The notes under the pieces: generated by a model
The model's database searches: none
Told to the model about the DNA's origin: nothing
What the model saw: only the letters and a program-made list of their open reading frames with translations
Position numbers and translations under genes: made by a program
Assembly (NCBI GenBank): GCA_965221075.1
Contig: OZ244865.1
Location: 1,426,001 to 1,490,000 of the forward strand
DNA: 64,000 bases
Origin: UBA2970 sp965221075
Lineage (GTDB): Bacteria > Verrucomicrobiota > Verrucomicrobiia > Limisphaerales > AAA164-E04
Direction of reading: 5' to 3'
Shown here: piece after piece, positions 1 to 8,782 of the stretch
Layout: every line of letters begins with the position of its first letter
Numbering within the stretch: the first letter of the stretch is position 1

Positions 1-239
1 CGTGTGCCCTCGTTGCGGGATACGCCGCGGTATTCGATGGCCAGTCCCTCGATCTCGGGCAGGACCGGACTGTCGTCCGGCTGGCAGTTGGTGAAGACTA
101 GCTGGAGGGTCGCCTGCTCCCCGGCGGGAACGCTTTCAGGCGAGACCTGGGCAGTGAACGAGGCCCCGCTCTGCGCCCACGCCTGGGAGCAGGCGAGCAG
201 GAGGGCCGGCAGCGCGGAGCGCAGCAGGGAAACAATCAT
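1..239 (-). CDS. batD: BatD-like protein, N-terminal fragment
   Basis: The ATG at 239 opens a frame that runs off the window edge, so only the first 79 residues are visible. They begin with a hydrophobic signal peptide (MIVSLLRSALPALLLACSQA), then a beta-rich stretch with the phrase SPESVPAGEQATLQLVF, which resembles the start of the first Ig-like domain of BatD (oxygen tolerance family). BatD is a periplasmic, membrane-anchored component of the Bat aerotolerance complex. It is the last visible gene of the moxR-to-bat operon on this strand, 14 bp after the TPR gene, which is the usual place for batD. The call rests on context plus a short N-terminus. Confidence 0.7.
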   Translation of the reverse strand, partial: MIVSLLRSALPALLLACSQAWAQSGASFTAQVSPESVPAGEQATLQLVFTNCQPDDSPVLPEIEGLAIEYRGVSRNEGT

Positions 240-253
240 GGCTCGGCCGCCCT

Positions 254-1114
254 TCACCAGTCCTTCGACACGGGGCGGCCGGGAGTGTCGGGAGGCAGGA
301 AAATCATCGGCCTTCCCGGTTCCCGCAGGGAGTCGAGGAGCTGCAGGGCCTGCTCCCGGGTCATGGTTCCAGGCGGCTCCTCCCCCTCCTCTCCCGGGGA
401 GGATTCCTGGGCGGCCTCCTCTTCCTCCTGGCCGGGATTCTGGTTCTGCTCCTCCTGGGAGGATTCCTGCTCCTGCTGGTCCTGGGAGCTTTCCGGATCC
501 TTCCCTTCCTCTTCCGGGGAGGGTTCCTGGGCGGCCTCCTCCTCCTGGCCGGAATCCTGATCCTGCTGCTCCTCCTCCTGGGAGGATTCCTGCCCATCCT
601 CCTGATCCTGCTCCTGGTTCTGCTCCTGGGAGGGATCCTCCTCCTGCTGCTCCTGCTGCTGGCGGCGGAGCTCCTCCAGCCTGCGGGTGACGAACTCCCG
701 GTTCTCCCTCGCCTGGGAGTCTCCATCCTCCAGAGCCAGGGCGTTGTCGTAGGAGCGGATCGCGCTCTCCCAGCGAAGGGCCCTCTGCCCGGGATCGGAG
801 GCGCTCTCCCCGGCCCGGTACAGGGCGTTTGCCTTGTTGTAGTGCGCCCTCTGCTGGCGGACCGTATCGGGCGTGCGGGCGGCGGCTTCGAAGTAGTCCA
901 CCGCCTCCTCCATCGCTCCGGCCCGGTAGGCGCTCACTCCCGCGTTGTAGGCCAGGCGCGTGTCCCCGGGGAATTCCTCCGCCAGGGCCCGGTAGGCCTC
1001 CAGGGCCTCCTGGTGGCGGCCGTCCCCGAACAGGGCCGCCGCCTCGCGCTCGGTCTGGGCCAGGAGCGCCCCTCCCACGAGGAGGCACGGCAATGCTGCG
1101 GCTCGGAGGATCAT
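254..1114 (-). CDS. batC: BatC-like secreted TPR protein with Gln/Glu-rich tail
   Basis: A 286-residue protein with a signal peptide (MILRAAALPCLLVGGALLAQ) and two to three TPR units at about residues 30-130 (for example YNAGVSAYRAGAMEEAVDYF). From about residue 150 to 248 the sequence is almost only Q, E, D, S, N and P. Only the last 30 residues regain normal composition (MTREQALQLLDSLREP). BatC proteins are periplasmic TPR adaptors that work beside the von Willebrand proteins BatA and BatB, and low-complexity tails are common in them. The start at 1114 overlaps the batB stop in an ATGA, which argues for translational coupling and against the longer upstream reading frame. Confidence 0.85.
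   Translation of the reverse strand: MILRAAALPCLLVGGALLAQTEREAAALFGDGRHQEALEAYRALAEEFPGDTRLAYNAGVSAYRAGAMEEAVDYFEAAARTPDTVRQQRAHYNKANALYRAGESASDPGQRALRWESAIRSYDNALALEDGDSQARENREFVTRRLEELRRQQQEQQEEDPSQEQNQEQDQEDGQESSQEEEQQDQDSGQEEEAAQEPSPEEEGKDPESSQDQQEQESSQEEQNQNPGQEEEEAAQESSPGEEGEEPPGTMTREQALQLLDSLREPGRPMIFLPPDTPGRPVSKDW
370..664. repeat. Imperfect low-complexity repeat inside batC-like gene
   Basis: On the plus strand this stretch repeats variants of tcctgggaggattcctgc and ggcggcctcctcttcctcc. Read on the minus strand it gives the Gln/Glu/Ser-rich tail of the BatC-like protein. Unit length is irregular, so it is a low-complexity coding tract and not a regular tandem array. Confidence 0.6.
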
Positions 1115-2169
1115 TCCCGGATCACGGACGCCGACCGGACCGGGCCCCTGGGACGCCTGACCTTCCTCCGGTCGGAGATCAGCGGCTCGGCGAGAAGGCA
1201 GGCCAGGGCCAGGGCCAGGGGCCATTGAAACCTGTCGATGGGCTGCTTGAAAAGCCTGGAGGCGACTTCCTCCCGGGGAAGCGGGGCCAGGCCGCTCTGG
1301 TAGAGGGCCCCGATCGAGGTGGAGTCCTGCAGGGAGACGTAGAAGCCTCCGGTCGCCCGGGCCATCTCCTCCAGCAGGGACTGGTTGAGGCGGGACTTGA
1401 TCACGTTGCCCTGGCGATCCTTGAGGAAGGAGGCGCTTCCGTCCTCGCCGACCGAGGAGAGCAGCTCCCCCTCGGGAGTGCCCACCCCGACGGCGAAGAT
1501 GCGGCAGTCCTTCCCGGCCGCCTTGCGGGCGGCCTCCATCGCCCCCTCCTCGTGGTCCTCCCCGTCGGTGATCAGGACGATGGCACGGAAGCTGCCTCCC
1601 GATTCCTCCAGGGCCTCCAGGGAGGTCTCCACCGCCTGGGCGAGGGCCGTGCCCCCCTGGGGGATGATGCCGGGATCCAGGGCCATGACGTTCTGGCGGA
1701 AGGCGTTGGCGTCGAGGGTGAGCGGGCACTGCAGGAAGGCGGTGCCGGCGAAGGCCACCAGCCCCAGCCGGTCGCCGCGCGCCTGGGACATCAGGTCCAG
1801 GGCCGCCAGCTTGGCGCGTTCCAGGCGGTTGGGGGCGAGGTCGATGGCCAGCATGCTCTTGGAGGTGTCGATAGCGACGACGATGTCGAGCCCCTGCTGC
1901 CGGGCCTCCTCCTCCCGCGTTCCGTACTGGGGGCGGGCCAGGGCGGCGATCAGGAAGGCCGCCGCCAGCAGGCACAGGCCCATGCGCAGGAACTGGCGCC
2001 GGGCGGAGACCCCCACCGTCAGGGAGGCCAGGAGGCGGGACTTGACGAAGCGCCGGGTCAGCTCCTGGCGCCTGCGCCAGCTGAAGTGCAGGAACGCCGC
2101 CAGGGCCGCCAGGACCAGGGGCAGGCTCCAGAGGATCCAGGAATAGGCGAATGTCAGCCGCTGGTCCAT
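1111..2169 (-). CDS. batB: BatB-like von Willebrand factor A membrane protein
   Basis: A 352-residue protein with a membrane segment at about residues 10-28, a second at about 62-80 (LRMGLCLLAAAFLIAALARP), a cytoplasm-external VWA domain, and a last hydrophobic segment near the C-terminus (WPLALALACLLAEP). The MIDAS metal-site motif is DTSKSM and a second acidic motif is ITDGEDHEEG. BatB is an inner-membrane VWA protein of the Bat complex, thought to assist envelope homeostasis under oxidative stress. It overlaps the TPR gene by 4 bp and is followed upstream by batA with a 4-bp gap, so the operon is compact. Confidence 0.88.
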   Translation of the reverse strand: MDQRLTFAYSWILWSLPLVLAALAAFLHFSWRRRQELTRRFVKSRLLASLTVGVSARRQFLRMGLCLLAAAFLIAALARPQYGTREEEARQQGLDIVVAIDTSKSMLAIDLAPNRLERAKLAALDLMSQARGDRLGLVAFAGTAFLQCPLTLDANAFRQNVMALDPGIIPQGGTALAQAVETSLEALEESGGSFRAIVLITDGEDHEEGAMEAARKAAGKDCRIFAVGVGTPEGELLSSVGEDGSASFLKDRQGNVIKSRLNQSLLEEMARATGGFYVSLQDSTSIGALYQSGLAPLPREEVASRLFKQPIDRFQWPLALALACLLAEPLISDRRKVRRPRGPVRSASVIRE

Positions 2170-2173
2170 GGGT

Positions 2174-3172
2174 TCAGGGAAGCCTGCGCCAGAGGGTGTG
2201 GGAGAGGAGGATCTCCAGGAGGAGGAGGATCAGGGCGGCCAGCAGGAGCCAGGGGAAGTGCTCCTGGTAGAGCAGGTAGTGGTCGACATCGGCCTCGGTC
2301 TTCTCCAGCCGGTCGATCTCCTGGTAGATCGACTGGAGGGTCTCGGAGCTGTCGGCCCGCCAGTACCGGCCGCCGGTCGCTTCGGCGATCCGCTGGAGGC
2401 TCTCCTCGTCGATGTCCACCTGCTGCTGGACGTGCCGGATCCGGCCCATGGAATCCCGCACCGGAACCGTGGCCAGCCCCCGGCTCCCCACCCCGATGGC
2501 GTAGATCCTGACGTCCAGCGACCGGGCCGCCTCGGCCGCGGTCAGGGGCGGGATCTCGCCCCGGTTGTTCACCCCGTCGGTCATCAGGATCAGGATCCGG
2601 CTCTTGGAATCTCGATCCCGCAGCCGGTCCAGGCCGGCCATGATGGCCGAGCCGATCGCGGTGCCGTCCTCGATCGTGTTCAGCTCGAGCCGCTCCAGGA
2701 TCTGCAGCAGGAAGCCGTGGTCCAGGGTGAGGGGCGCGGGGATGTAGGCCTGTCCGGCGAAGGCCACCAGCCCCACCCGGTCGCTGCGGCGCCCCTCCAC
2801 GAAGGTCCGGAGCCGGTCGCGGGCCGCCTCCAGCCGGTCGACCTTCCGGCCCTCCAGGACGAAGTCCATCGCCGCCATGCTGCCCGAGAGATCCACCGCC
2901 GCCACGATGTCGATGCCGCTGGCCCGGATCGAGGTCAGGCCCTCGCCGGTCCGGGGGCGGGCCAGGGCGGCGATGCAGAGGGCCAGGCACATCCAGCGCA
3001 GCGAGGGAGCCGAGAGGATCCGGCGCCGCCGTCCCAGGTCGGTGATCTCCCGCACCAGCTCCACCGAGGAGTAGAGGAAGGCGGCGCCGCGCTGGCGCCT
3101 GCTGCGCAGGCGGGCCCACAGGGGGAGCAGCAGGAGCAGCAGCAGGAAGAGGGGGTTCGCCAGCTCGATCAT
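2174..3172 (-). CDS. batA: BatA-like von Willebrand factor A membrane protein
   Basis: A 332-residue protein. The N-terminus IELANPLFLLLLLLLPLWAR is the membrane segment typical of BatA, a second hydrophobic segment lies near residue 60, and the VWA domain carries the MIDAS motif DLSGSM and the phrase MTDGVNNRGEIPPL. A C-terminal membrane segment (WLLLAALILLLLEILL) closes the protein. It is the paralogue and partner of the adjacent batB product. The start at 3172 overlaps the DUF4381 stop by 4 bp (ATGA). The longer frame that continues upstream in this phase lacks protein character and is antisense to nothing coherent, so it was not used. Confidence 0.88.
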   Translation of the reverse strand: MIELANPLFLLLLLLLPLWARLRSRRQRGAAFLYSSVELVREITDLGRRRRILSAPSLRWMCLALCIAALARPRTGEGLTSIRASGIDIVAAVDLSGSMAAMDFVLEGRKVDRLEAARDRLRTFVEGRRSDRVGLVAFAGQAYIPAPLTLDHGFLLQILERLELNTIEDGTAIGSAIMAGLDRLRDRDSKSRILILMTDGVNNRGEIPPLTAAEAARSLDVRIYAIGVGSRGLATVPVRDSMGRIRHVQQQVDIDEESLQRIAEATGGRYWRADSSETLQSIYQEIDRLEKTEADVDHYLLYQEHFPWLLLAALILLLLEILLSHTLWRRLP

Positions 3173-3741
3173 GGCGAGGGGATCCTCTCCTCCGGACCGG
3201 GCTCGGTCTCGTCCACCAGCCGGAGGGCCGACTGGTGGAGGCTCGTCAGGTGGTGGGCCTCGCGGGGAAGGCGGGCGAACTTGACCAGGTCGCACTCGGC
3301 CAGGAAGCCGCCCAGCAGGCCCTTGTGCTCCTCCTCCAGCTGCGGGCTCCGGCTCAGCTCCTCCAGGAACTCCTCGGTGGTCCGCTCGGGGGCCCGCAGG
3401 GCGAAGCGCTCCTCCAGGTAGCCGCGGACCGCGTCGGAGACCAGCACGCAGAAGCGGTCCGGATCGTGCAGGAGCTCCAGGGCCTCCTCCAGGAGCCTGC
3501 GGGCCCGCAGGTGGGGAGCCGGGGGAGCGGGGGAGGGGGCCGGCCGGGCCCCCTGCGCGAGGCGCCGCCGCCGGCGCCACAGCCAGAGCGCCGCCAGGGC
3601 GAGGATCAGCAGGGGCAGCGCCCACCAGAGCCAGGTCCAGTCGGCCGGGATCTCCAGCATGGGGCGGATGTCGTGGATGTCGGAGAGCGCGCCGGCCTCC
3701 TCTCCGGGGGGGACCGCCAGGACCTGGCTGTCGTCGTCCAT
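3169..3741 (-). CDS. DUF4381 membrane protein of Bat operon
   Basis: A 190-residue protein with one strong membrane segment at about residues 34-54 (TWLWWALPLLILALAALWLW) followed by a basic RRRRR stretch and a helical cytoplasmic domain. The segment DIHDIRPMLEIPADW before the membrane helix is typical of DUF4381 proteins, which sit between DUF58 and batA in Bat operons. The molecular role is not established. It abuts the DUF58 stop and overlaps batA by 4 bp. Confidence 0.78.
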   Translation of the reverse strand: MDDDSQVLAVPPGEEAGALSDIHDIRPMLEIPADWTWLWWALPLLILALAALWLWRRRRRLAQGARPAPSPAPPAPHLRARRLLEEALELLHDPDRFCVLVSDAVRGYLEERFALRAPERTTEEFLEELSRSPQLEEEHKGLLGGFLAECDLVKFARLPREAHHLTSLHQSALRLVDETEPGPEERIPSP

Positions 3742-4670
3742 CAGCGTCTGCGCCGGCCTCCCCTGCGCTCGAAGAAGCGGGCCAGCTCCTGGTCGTAGGG
3801 CTGATCGGTGGACAGCCGGATGCTGTCGATGCCCGCCGAACGCAGCATCCTGTCCTGCTGCTCGCGGCTGCGGCGGCGCCGCTCGGAGAAGGACCGGAGG
3901 CGGTTCCGGTCCCCGGTGTCGACCTCCACCACCCGCCCCGTCTCGGCGTCCTTGAGCACGATCCTGCCGATCGCGGGCAGGTCCGACTCGAAGGGATCGG
4001 AGACCAGCACCGCCACCAGGTCGTGGCGGCGCCCGGCGCGGCGCAGCAGGGACAGCGCCTGCAGGGGATCCCGGGCCGGTCCCGTCCCGGGCAGGGCCCG
4101 GGGCTCGGCCTGCCCCAGGAAGTCGGAGATCAGCAGCACGATCGAGCGCTGGCGTATCACCCGGGAGAGGAACTGCAGCGGGGGCTGGAAGTCGGTGCCG
4201 GTCTCCTCCGGCTCGTGGAACAGGATCTCCCGGATCACCCGCAGCACATGGAAGCGGCCCTTGCGGGGGGGGATGTACTTCTCCACCTTGCCGGTGAACA
4301 GGATCAGCCCCACCTTGTCCTGGTTGCGGATCGCCGAGAAGGCGAGCAGGGAGGCGATCTCGGCGGACAGCTCCCGCTTGGAGCGCTCCCCCGATCCGAA
4401 CAGCCCCGAGCCGCTCAGGTCGACCAGCAGCATCACCGTCAGCTCGCGCTCCTCGACGTACTTCTTGATGAACGGCTGGTTCATCCGGGCGGTGACGTTC
4501 CAGTCGATGCTCCTGACGTCGTCGCCGGGCTGGTACTCGCGCACCTCGTCGAAGCTCATGCCCCGCCCCTTGAACACGCTGTGGTACTGGCCGGCCAGGG
4601 TGTCGGAGACCAGCTTCCGGGTGCGGATCTCGATGCGGCGGATCTTCCTGAGGATCTCCCGGGGGATCAT
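3741..4670 (-). CDS. DUF58 domain protein
   Basis: A 309-residue soluble protein. The hallmark FKGRGMSFDEVREYQPGDD is followed by RSIDWNVTARM, both diagnostic of DUF58. A VWA-like fold follows with the degenerate MIDAS motif DLSGSG. DUF58 proteins are the constant partner of MoxR ATPases and probably act as their adaptor. The chosen ATG at 4670 overlaps the moxR stop in an ATGA. The tail is very basic (RRGGRRRR). Length agrees with the family. Confidence 0.9.
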   Translation of the reverse strand: MIPREILRKIRRIEIRTRKLVSDTLAGQYHSVFKGRGMSFDEVREYQPGDDVRSIDWNVTARMNQPFIKKYVEERELTVMLLVDLSGSGLFGSGERSKRELSAEIASLLAFSAIRNQDKVGLILFTGKVEKYIPPRKGRFHVLRVIREILFHEPEETGTDFQPPLQFLSRVIRQRSIVLLISDFLGQAEPRALPGTGPARDPLQALSLLRRAGRRHDLVAVLVSDPFESDLPAIGRIVLKDAETGRVVEVDTGDRNRLRSFSERRRRSREQQDRMLRSAGIDSIRLSTDQPYDQELARFFERRGGRRRR

Positions 4671-5656
4671 GGCACCGGCAGCTCGTCGAAGATCTGGGCG
4701 ATGACCGACTCGCTGGAGCGCTCCTCGGCCTCGGCCTCGTAGGTCACCCCCACCCGGTGCCTGAGCACGTCCATGCCCACGCTCTTGACGTCCTGGGGGG
4801 TGACGTAGCCTCGGCCCCGCAGGAAGGCGTGGGCCCTCGCCGCCAGCGAGAGGGCGATGGTGGCCCGGGGGGAGGCCCCCAGCTGGATCAGCCCGGCCAG
4901 GCCGATCCCGTAGTCCTGGGGGCGGCGTGTGCAGCAGACCAGATCCACGATGTAGTCCTTCACCTTCTCGTCCACGTAGATCTCGTCGATGGTGCGGCGC
5001 GCCTCGAGGATCGCCTGGGGCTCGATCACCGGCGAGGGCAGGGCGGGGGGCGCGGTGCGGGACATCAGCTCGAGGATCTGGCGCTCCTCCTCCCTGGGAG
5101 GGTAGTCGATGCGCAGCTTGAGCATGAACCGGTCCACCTGGGCCTCGGGCAGGGGGTAGGTGCCTTCCTGCTCGATCGGGTTCTGGGTGGCCAGCACCAG
5201 GAAGGGCTCCTCCAGGGCGTAGCACTCGCTGCCGATGGTCACCTGGCGCTCCTGCATCGCCTCCAGCAGGGCGCTCTGCACCTTGGCCGGCGCCCGGTTG
5301 ATCTCGTCGGCCAGGATCAGGTTGGAGAAGACCGGGCCGGTGCGGGTGGTGAACTGCCCCGTCTGCGGGTTGTAGATCTGGGTGCCGACCACGTCGGCGG
5401 GGAGCATGTCGGGAGTGAACTGGATCCGGGAGAATCCGGCCCGGATGCAGGCGGCCAGGGCCTTGATCGAGGTGGTCTTGGCCAGGCCCGGCACCCCCTC
5501 CAGGAGGACGTGGCCGTTGGCCAGCATGCCGATCAGCAGCCGCTCGAGCAGCAGCCGCTGGCCCACCACCGCCTTCCCGATCTCCGACAGCAGCGGCTCC
5601 ACGAAGGCGCTGCTCCTGCGGACCTCCTCGTTGATTGCGGCGATACCCGTGTTCAT
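4667..5656 (-). CDS. MoxR-family AAA+ ATPase
   Basis: A 329-residue AAA+ protein, first gene of the Bat operon on this strand. Walker A is GVPGLAKT at residues 54-61, the form usual in MoxR proteins where the second glycine is alanine. Walker B and the following loop read LADEINRAPAKVQSALLEAM, and sensor-1 is LVLATQNPIEQEG. MoxR ATPases act as chaperones that help metal or cofactor loading or assembly of VWA proteins. Coupled by overlap to DUF58. No other function is suggested by context. Confidence 0.93.
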   Translation of the reverse strand: MNTGIAAINEEVRRSSAFVEPLLSEIGKAVVGQRLLLERLLIGMLANGHVLLEGVPGLAKTTSIKALAACIRAGFSRIQFTPDMLPADVVGTQIYNPQTGQFTTRTGPVFSNLILADEINRAPAKVQSALLEAMQERQVTIGSECYALEEPFLVLATQNPIEQEGTYPLPEAQVDRFMLKLRIDYPPREEERQILELMSRTAPPALPSPVIEPQAILEARRTIDEIYVDEKVKDYIVDLVCCTRRPQDYGIGLAGLIQLGASPRATIALSLAARAHAFLRGRGYVTPQDVKSVGMDVLRHRVGVTYEAEAEERSSESVIAQIFDELPVP

Positions 5657-5698
5657 CCCTGTGCTTCCGGCCTGGCGGCGCAGGCTCCTCCTATCTCC

Positions 5699-6682
5699 TC
5701 AGTTCCCGTCGGCTGCATGCTTGAGACAGCCGGCCCCCCCGCCGGGTTCAAATCCCCGCTCCAGCAGGGCCCGGGCCGTGCGGACGTCCTCGCCGATCTG
5801 GCGCCGGAGCTCCCCGGCCGAGCCGAACCTCCGCTCGGGGCGGATCCGGTCCAGCAGCGAGAGCGAGATCTCCTCTCCGTAGAGGTCCTCCCGGTGGTCG
5901 ATCAGGTGCACCTCCACCGAGGGGGCGCCCGAACCGCTCACCGTGGGGCGCGTCCCGATGTTGGCCACCCCGCCGGCCTCCCTTCCGCTCCACCGCGCCC
6001 GGGCCGGATAGACGCCCCGGGGAGGCAGCGCCACCTCCCGGCAGTCGAGGTTGGCGGTGGGGAAGCCGAGCTCGCGCCCCAGCCGCTCCCCGGGCACCAC
6101 CCGGCCGCACAGGCCGTAGGGCCGGCCCAGCAGGGCGCCCGCCTGGCGGAGTTTCCCCTCCGCCACCAGCGAGCGGATGGCGGTGCTGCTCACCGGCCTG
6201 CCCTCCCTGAGCAGGGGCCGGATCCGGGGCAGCGAGAAGCCCATCTCCGCGGCGCAGGCCTCCATAAGGGCGTGGTCCCCGCCGCGCCCGCGCCCGAAAC
6301 GGAAGTCGGGCCCCACGCAGATGGCGCGCAGGGGGGCCAGGCTGCGGTGGAGCCGCTCCAGGAATTCGCGCCCCCCGATCCGGCTGAACTCCCGGTCGAA
6401 GGGGATGACCCACAGGAAGTCCAGGCCCGTCTCTTCCAGCAGCCGGCAGCGCTTCCACAGGGGGTAGATCAGGGGAGGGGCGCCCCGCGGACCGACCACC
6501 GAGGCGGGATGGCGGTCGAAGGTGGCCGCCAGTCCCAGGCCGCCCTCCTCCCGGGCCTGCCCGACCATCCGGCCGATCACGTGGCGGTGGCCCAGGTGGA
6601 CCCCGTCGAACATGCCGATGGTGCAGTGCACCGGCCTGCCCTCCGGGTTCGGGAGCCTCTCGAGCTGGTCCAGGATCCGCAT
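5699..6682 (-). CDS. ribF: Bifunctional riboflavin kinase / FAD synthetase
   Basis: A 327-residue protein with both RibF halves. The N-terminal nucleotidyl-transferase domain starts with TIGMFDGVHLGH near residue 21 (the HxGH nucleotide motif) and has STAIRSLVAEGKL near residue 165. The C-terminal riboflavin kinase domain carries GRELGFPTANL and GVYPARARW, with ANIGTRPTV after it. It makes FMN and then FAD. Last gene of the nusA-infB-rbfA-nrnA-truB-ribF cluster, a common arrangement. A GC-rich 22-bp spacer separates it from truB. Confidence 0.94.
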   Translation of the reverse strand: MRILDQLERLPNPEGRPVHCTIGMFDGVHLGHRHVIGRMVGQAREEGGLGLAATFDRHPASVVGPRGAPPLIYPLWKRCRLLEETGLDFLWVIPFDREFSRIGGREFLERLHRSLAPLRAICVGPDFRFGRGRGGDHALMEACAAEMGFSLPRIRPLLREGRPVSSTAIRSLVAEGKLRQAGALLGRPYGLCGRVVPGERLGRELGFPTANLDCREVALPPRGVYPARARWSGREAGGVANIGTRPTVSGSGAPSVEVHLIDHREDLYGEEISLSLLDRIRPERRFGSAGELRRQIGEDVRTARALLERGFEPGGGAGCLKHAADGN

Positions 6683-6704
6683 CGGGGCCTGCGGGAGCGG
6701 GGTT

Positions 6705-7409
6705 TCAGGAGGGCTGGAGCGCCTTTCCGGGCGGGAGGATCCTGCGGGAGAGCTGCTCGGGGGCCATGCCCACCAGCTGGTCCAGGGGCAGGGCGTCCTC
6801 CAGGGAGAAGGAGCCGGACCGCAGCCGGCGCAGGCTCTGCAGGTGGGCTCCGCAGCCGATGCGCTGGCCCAGGTCGTGGGCCAGGCTGCGGACGTAGACG
6901 CCCTTGGTGCAGGAGATGGAGAAGCGGGCCACCGGCAGGTCGAGCTCCAGGATGCGGAACTGGTACACGTGGACCAGCCGGGGCTTGCGCTCCACGGTCC
7001 GTCCCTTGCGGGCCAGCTTGTAGAGGGGCACTCCCTCCACCTTGACCGCCGAGACCATGGGGGGGGTCTGCATCATGTCCCCGGTCAGGCGTCCGGCCTC
7101 CCTGTCGAGCTCCTCCAGGGTCAGGGGAGGCACCTCGCGGACCTCCAGCTCCCTGCCGTCGGCGTCGCGGCTGTCGGTGACCACTCCCAGGCGGATGGCT
7201 CCCTGGTAGGCCTTGTCCTCCCCCATGAACCGCTCCGAGAGCCGGGTGGCCCGCCCCAGCACCAGGACCAGCAGGCCGGTGGCGGCGGGATCGAGCGTGC
7301 CGCAGTGTCCTACCTTGCGGATGCGGAAGCGGCCCCGGATGCGGGCCACCACGTCGTGGGAGGTCCACTCCGCCGGCTTGTCCACCAGCAGTATGCCGTT
7401 GGCCTCCAT
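6705..7409 (-). CDS. truB: tRNA pseudouridine(55) synthase
   Basis: A 234-residue protein with all TruB landmarks: GILLVDKPAEWTSHDVV at the N-terminus, KVGHCGTLDPAATGLLVL with the catalytic aspartate (GTLDP), and CTKGVYVRSLAHDLG in the second half. It forms pseudouridine 55 in the T-loop of tRNAs. Starts 3 bp after the nrnA-like stop, so the two are co-transcribed. Shorter than E. coli TruB because it ends soon after the catalytic domain without a long PUA domain. Confidence 0.94.
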   Translation of the reverse strand: MEANGILLVDKPAEWTSHDVVARIRGRFRIRKVGHCGTLDPAATGLLVLVLGRATRLSERFMGEDKAYQGAIRLGVVTDSRDADGRELEVREVPPLTLEELDREAGRLTGDMMQTPPMVSAVKVEGVPLYKLARKGRTVERKPRLVHVYQFRILELDLPVARFSISCTKGVYVRSLAHDLGQRIGCGAHLQSLRRLRSGSFSLEDALPLDQLVGMAPEQLSRRILPPGKALQPS

Positions 7410-7412
7410 GGC

Positions 7413-8405
7413 TCAGGAGGGCCGCCCGTCGCCGGCCAGCACCTCCCGGATCGCCTTGACCACCCGGCGCTGGATGGCCATGGGGCGGCCCGGAATGCGG
7501 GCCCCTGCGGCGGCCCGGTGCCCGCCGCCCCCGAACCGGCCGGCGACGGCGCTGACGTCCACCCCGGGATCCTTGCTGCGCAGGCTCACCCGGACCAGCT
7601 CCGGCTCCATCTGCTCGAAGAGGCAGGCGACCACCACCGGATCGATGTCCCGGATGTGGTCGATCAGCCCCTCGGTCTCGTCCGGAGAGGCTCCGGTGCG
7701 GTGGTAGTCGTCGGGGCGCAGCCAGAAGTAGGCGATCCGGTTCCCGTCCTTGAGCTTGAACCGGTTGTAGACCAGGCGCAGCAGCCGGACCCGGGAGAGG
7801 GGATGGGACTGGTAGACGTTCCCGCAGATCCGGGCCAGATCGGCCCCCTTCTCCACCAGCTCCCCGGCGATCCCGTAGGTGGAGGGGCGGGTGGTGGGGT
7901 ACTGGAAGGATCCGGTGTCGGTGGAGATGGCGGTGAACAGGCAGTCGGCGATACCGGGAGTGATGCTCCAGCGGGCCCCGCGCAGCAGCCGCCAGACCAG
8001 CTCCCCCGAGGAGGGCTCGCTGGGCGAGATCCAGTTGATGTCCCCGAAGCGGGTGTTGCTGGCGTGGTGGTCGATGTTGATCAGGATCTTGCGGTCGGCG
8101 ACCAGGTCCCGGGCGTCCCCCAGGCGGTCCAGGCTGGCCGAGTCGACCGCGATCACGCAGTCGAAGCTCCGGCCGGGGCATGGCTGGGCGAAGCGCCCCT
8201 GGGGATCCAGGAAGCGCAGCTTGGGGGGGATGGGATCGTGGTTCCAGCAGAGGACCTCGCGCCCCTGGTCCTCCAGGGCCGCGGCCAGGGCCAGCTGGGA
8301 TCCCACGCAGTCCCCGTCGGGACGCTGGTGCCCGACCACGCAGAAGCGCCGGTGCCTCTGGATCTCCTCGGCGATGCGGGAGACGATCTTCAGGGGCTTC
8401 TTCAT
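7413..8405 (-). CDS. nrnA: DHH-family nanoRNase / pAp phosphatase
   Basis: A 330-residue protein. It contains the DHH superfamily metal motifs GHQRPDGDCVGS, VDSAS, IDHHASNTRFG, and the DHHA1 motif GRFGGGGHRAAAGA near the C-terminus. NrnA enzymes degrade short oligoribonucleotides and dephosphorylate pAp. The gene is fixed between rbfA and truB in many bacteria, as here. The ATG at 8405 overlaps the rbfA stop by 4 bp. The symbol follows the family and activity was not shown for this protein. Confidence 0.88.
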   Translation of the reverse strand: MKKPLKIVSRIAEEIQRHRRFCVVGHQRPDGDCVGSQLALAAALEDQGREVLCWNHDPIPPKLRFLDPQGRFAQPCPGRSFDCVIAVDSASLDRLGDARDLVADRKILINIDHHASNTRFGDINWISPSEPSSGELVWRLLRGARWSITPGIADCLFTAISTDTGSFQYPTTRPSTYGIAGELVEKGADLARICGNVYQSHPLSRVRLLRLVYNRFKLKDGNRIAYFWLRPDDYHRTGASPDETEGLIDHIRDIDPVVVACLFEQMEPELVRVSLRSKDPGVDVSAVAGRFGGGGHRAAAGARIPGRPMAIQRRVVKAIREVLAGDGRPS

Positions 8406-8758
8406 TCCGGAGGCCCGTCCGGGCCGTCGTTCTCGATCTCCTCGATGATGGAGAGCACCCGGTTCCCCCGCTCCAGCGAGGTGTCGGAGTAGAAGCGCAG
8501 GTGGGGGACGTAGCGGAGCGCCACCCGGGAGGCGATCTCGCGCTGGAAGCGGGAGCGGTCCTGCTGGAGCCTGCGGGAGGCTTCCTTCCCCTCGCTGCCG
8601 CAGCTGACGTAGATCCGGGCCGACTTCAGGTCGGGCGACATCTGCACGTCGATCACCGAGATCGGCCCGTAGCGGGCGATGGGGTAGTCCCTGCGGATGA
8701 TCTCGCCCAGCTCCCGCCGGAGGAGCTCGCGGACCCGCTGGCGCCGGAGAGAGGGCAT
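8402..8758 (-). CDS. rbfA: Ribosome-binding factor A
   Basis: A 118-residue protein matching RbfA in size and pattern: an N-terminal basic helix RQRVRELLRRELGEIIRR, then VIDVQMSPDLKSARIYVS and the C-terminal LRFYSDTSLERGNRV. RbfA binds the 30S subunit and aids 16S 5'-end maturation. Located 24 bp downstream of infB on the minus strand, the usual order. Confidence 0.93.
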   Translation of the reverse strand: MPSLRRQRVRELLRRELGEIIRRDYPIARYGPISVIDVQMSPDLKSARIYVSCGSEGKEASRRLQQDRSRFQREIASRVALRYVPHLRFYSDTSLERGNRVLSIIEEIENDGPDGPPE

Positions 8759-8782
8759 GGGAAGGCTGGCTCGCCCCGGGCC

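Noticed and set aside
370..664. Repetitive tract that might suggest a CRISPR or minisatellite array
   Set aside because: Units are irregular without spacers, and it encodes the low-complexity tail of a BatC-like protein.
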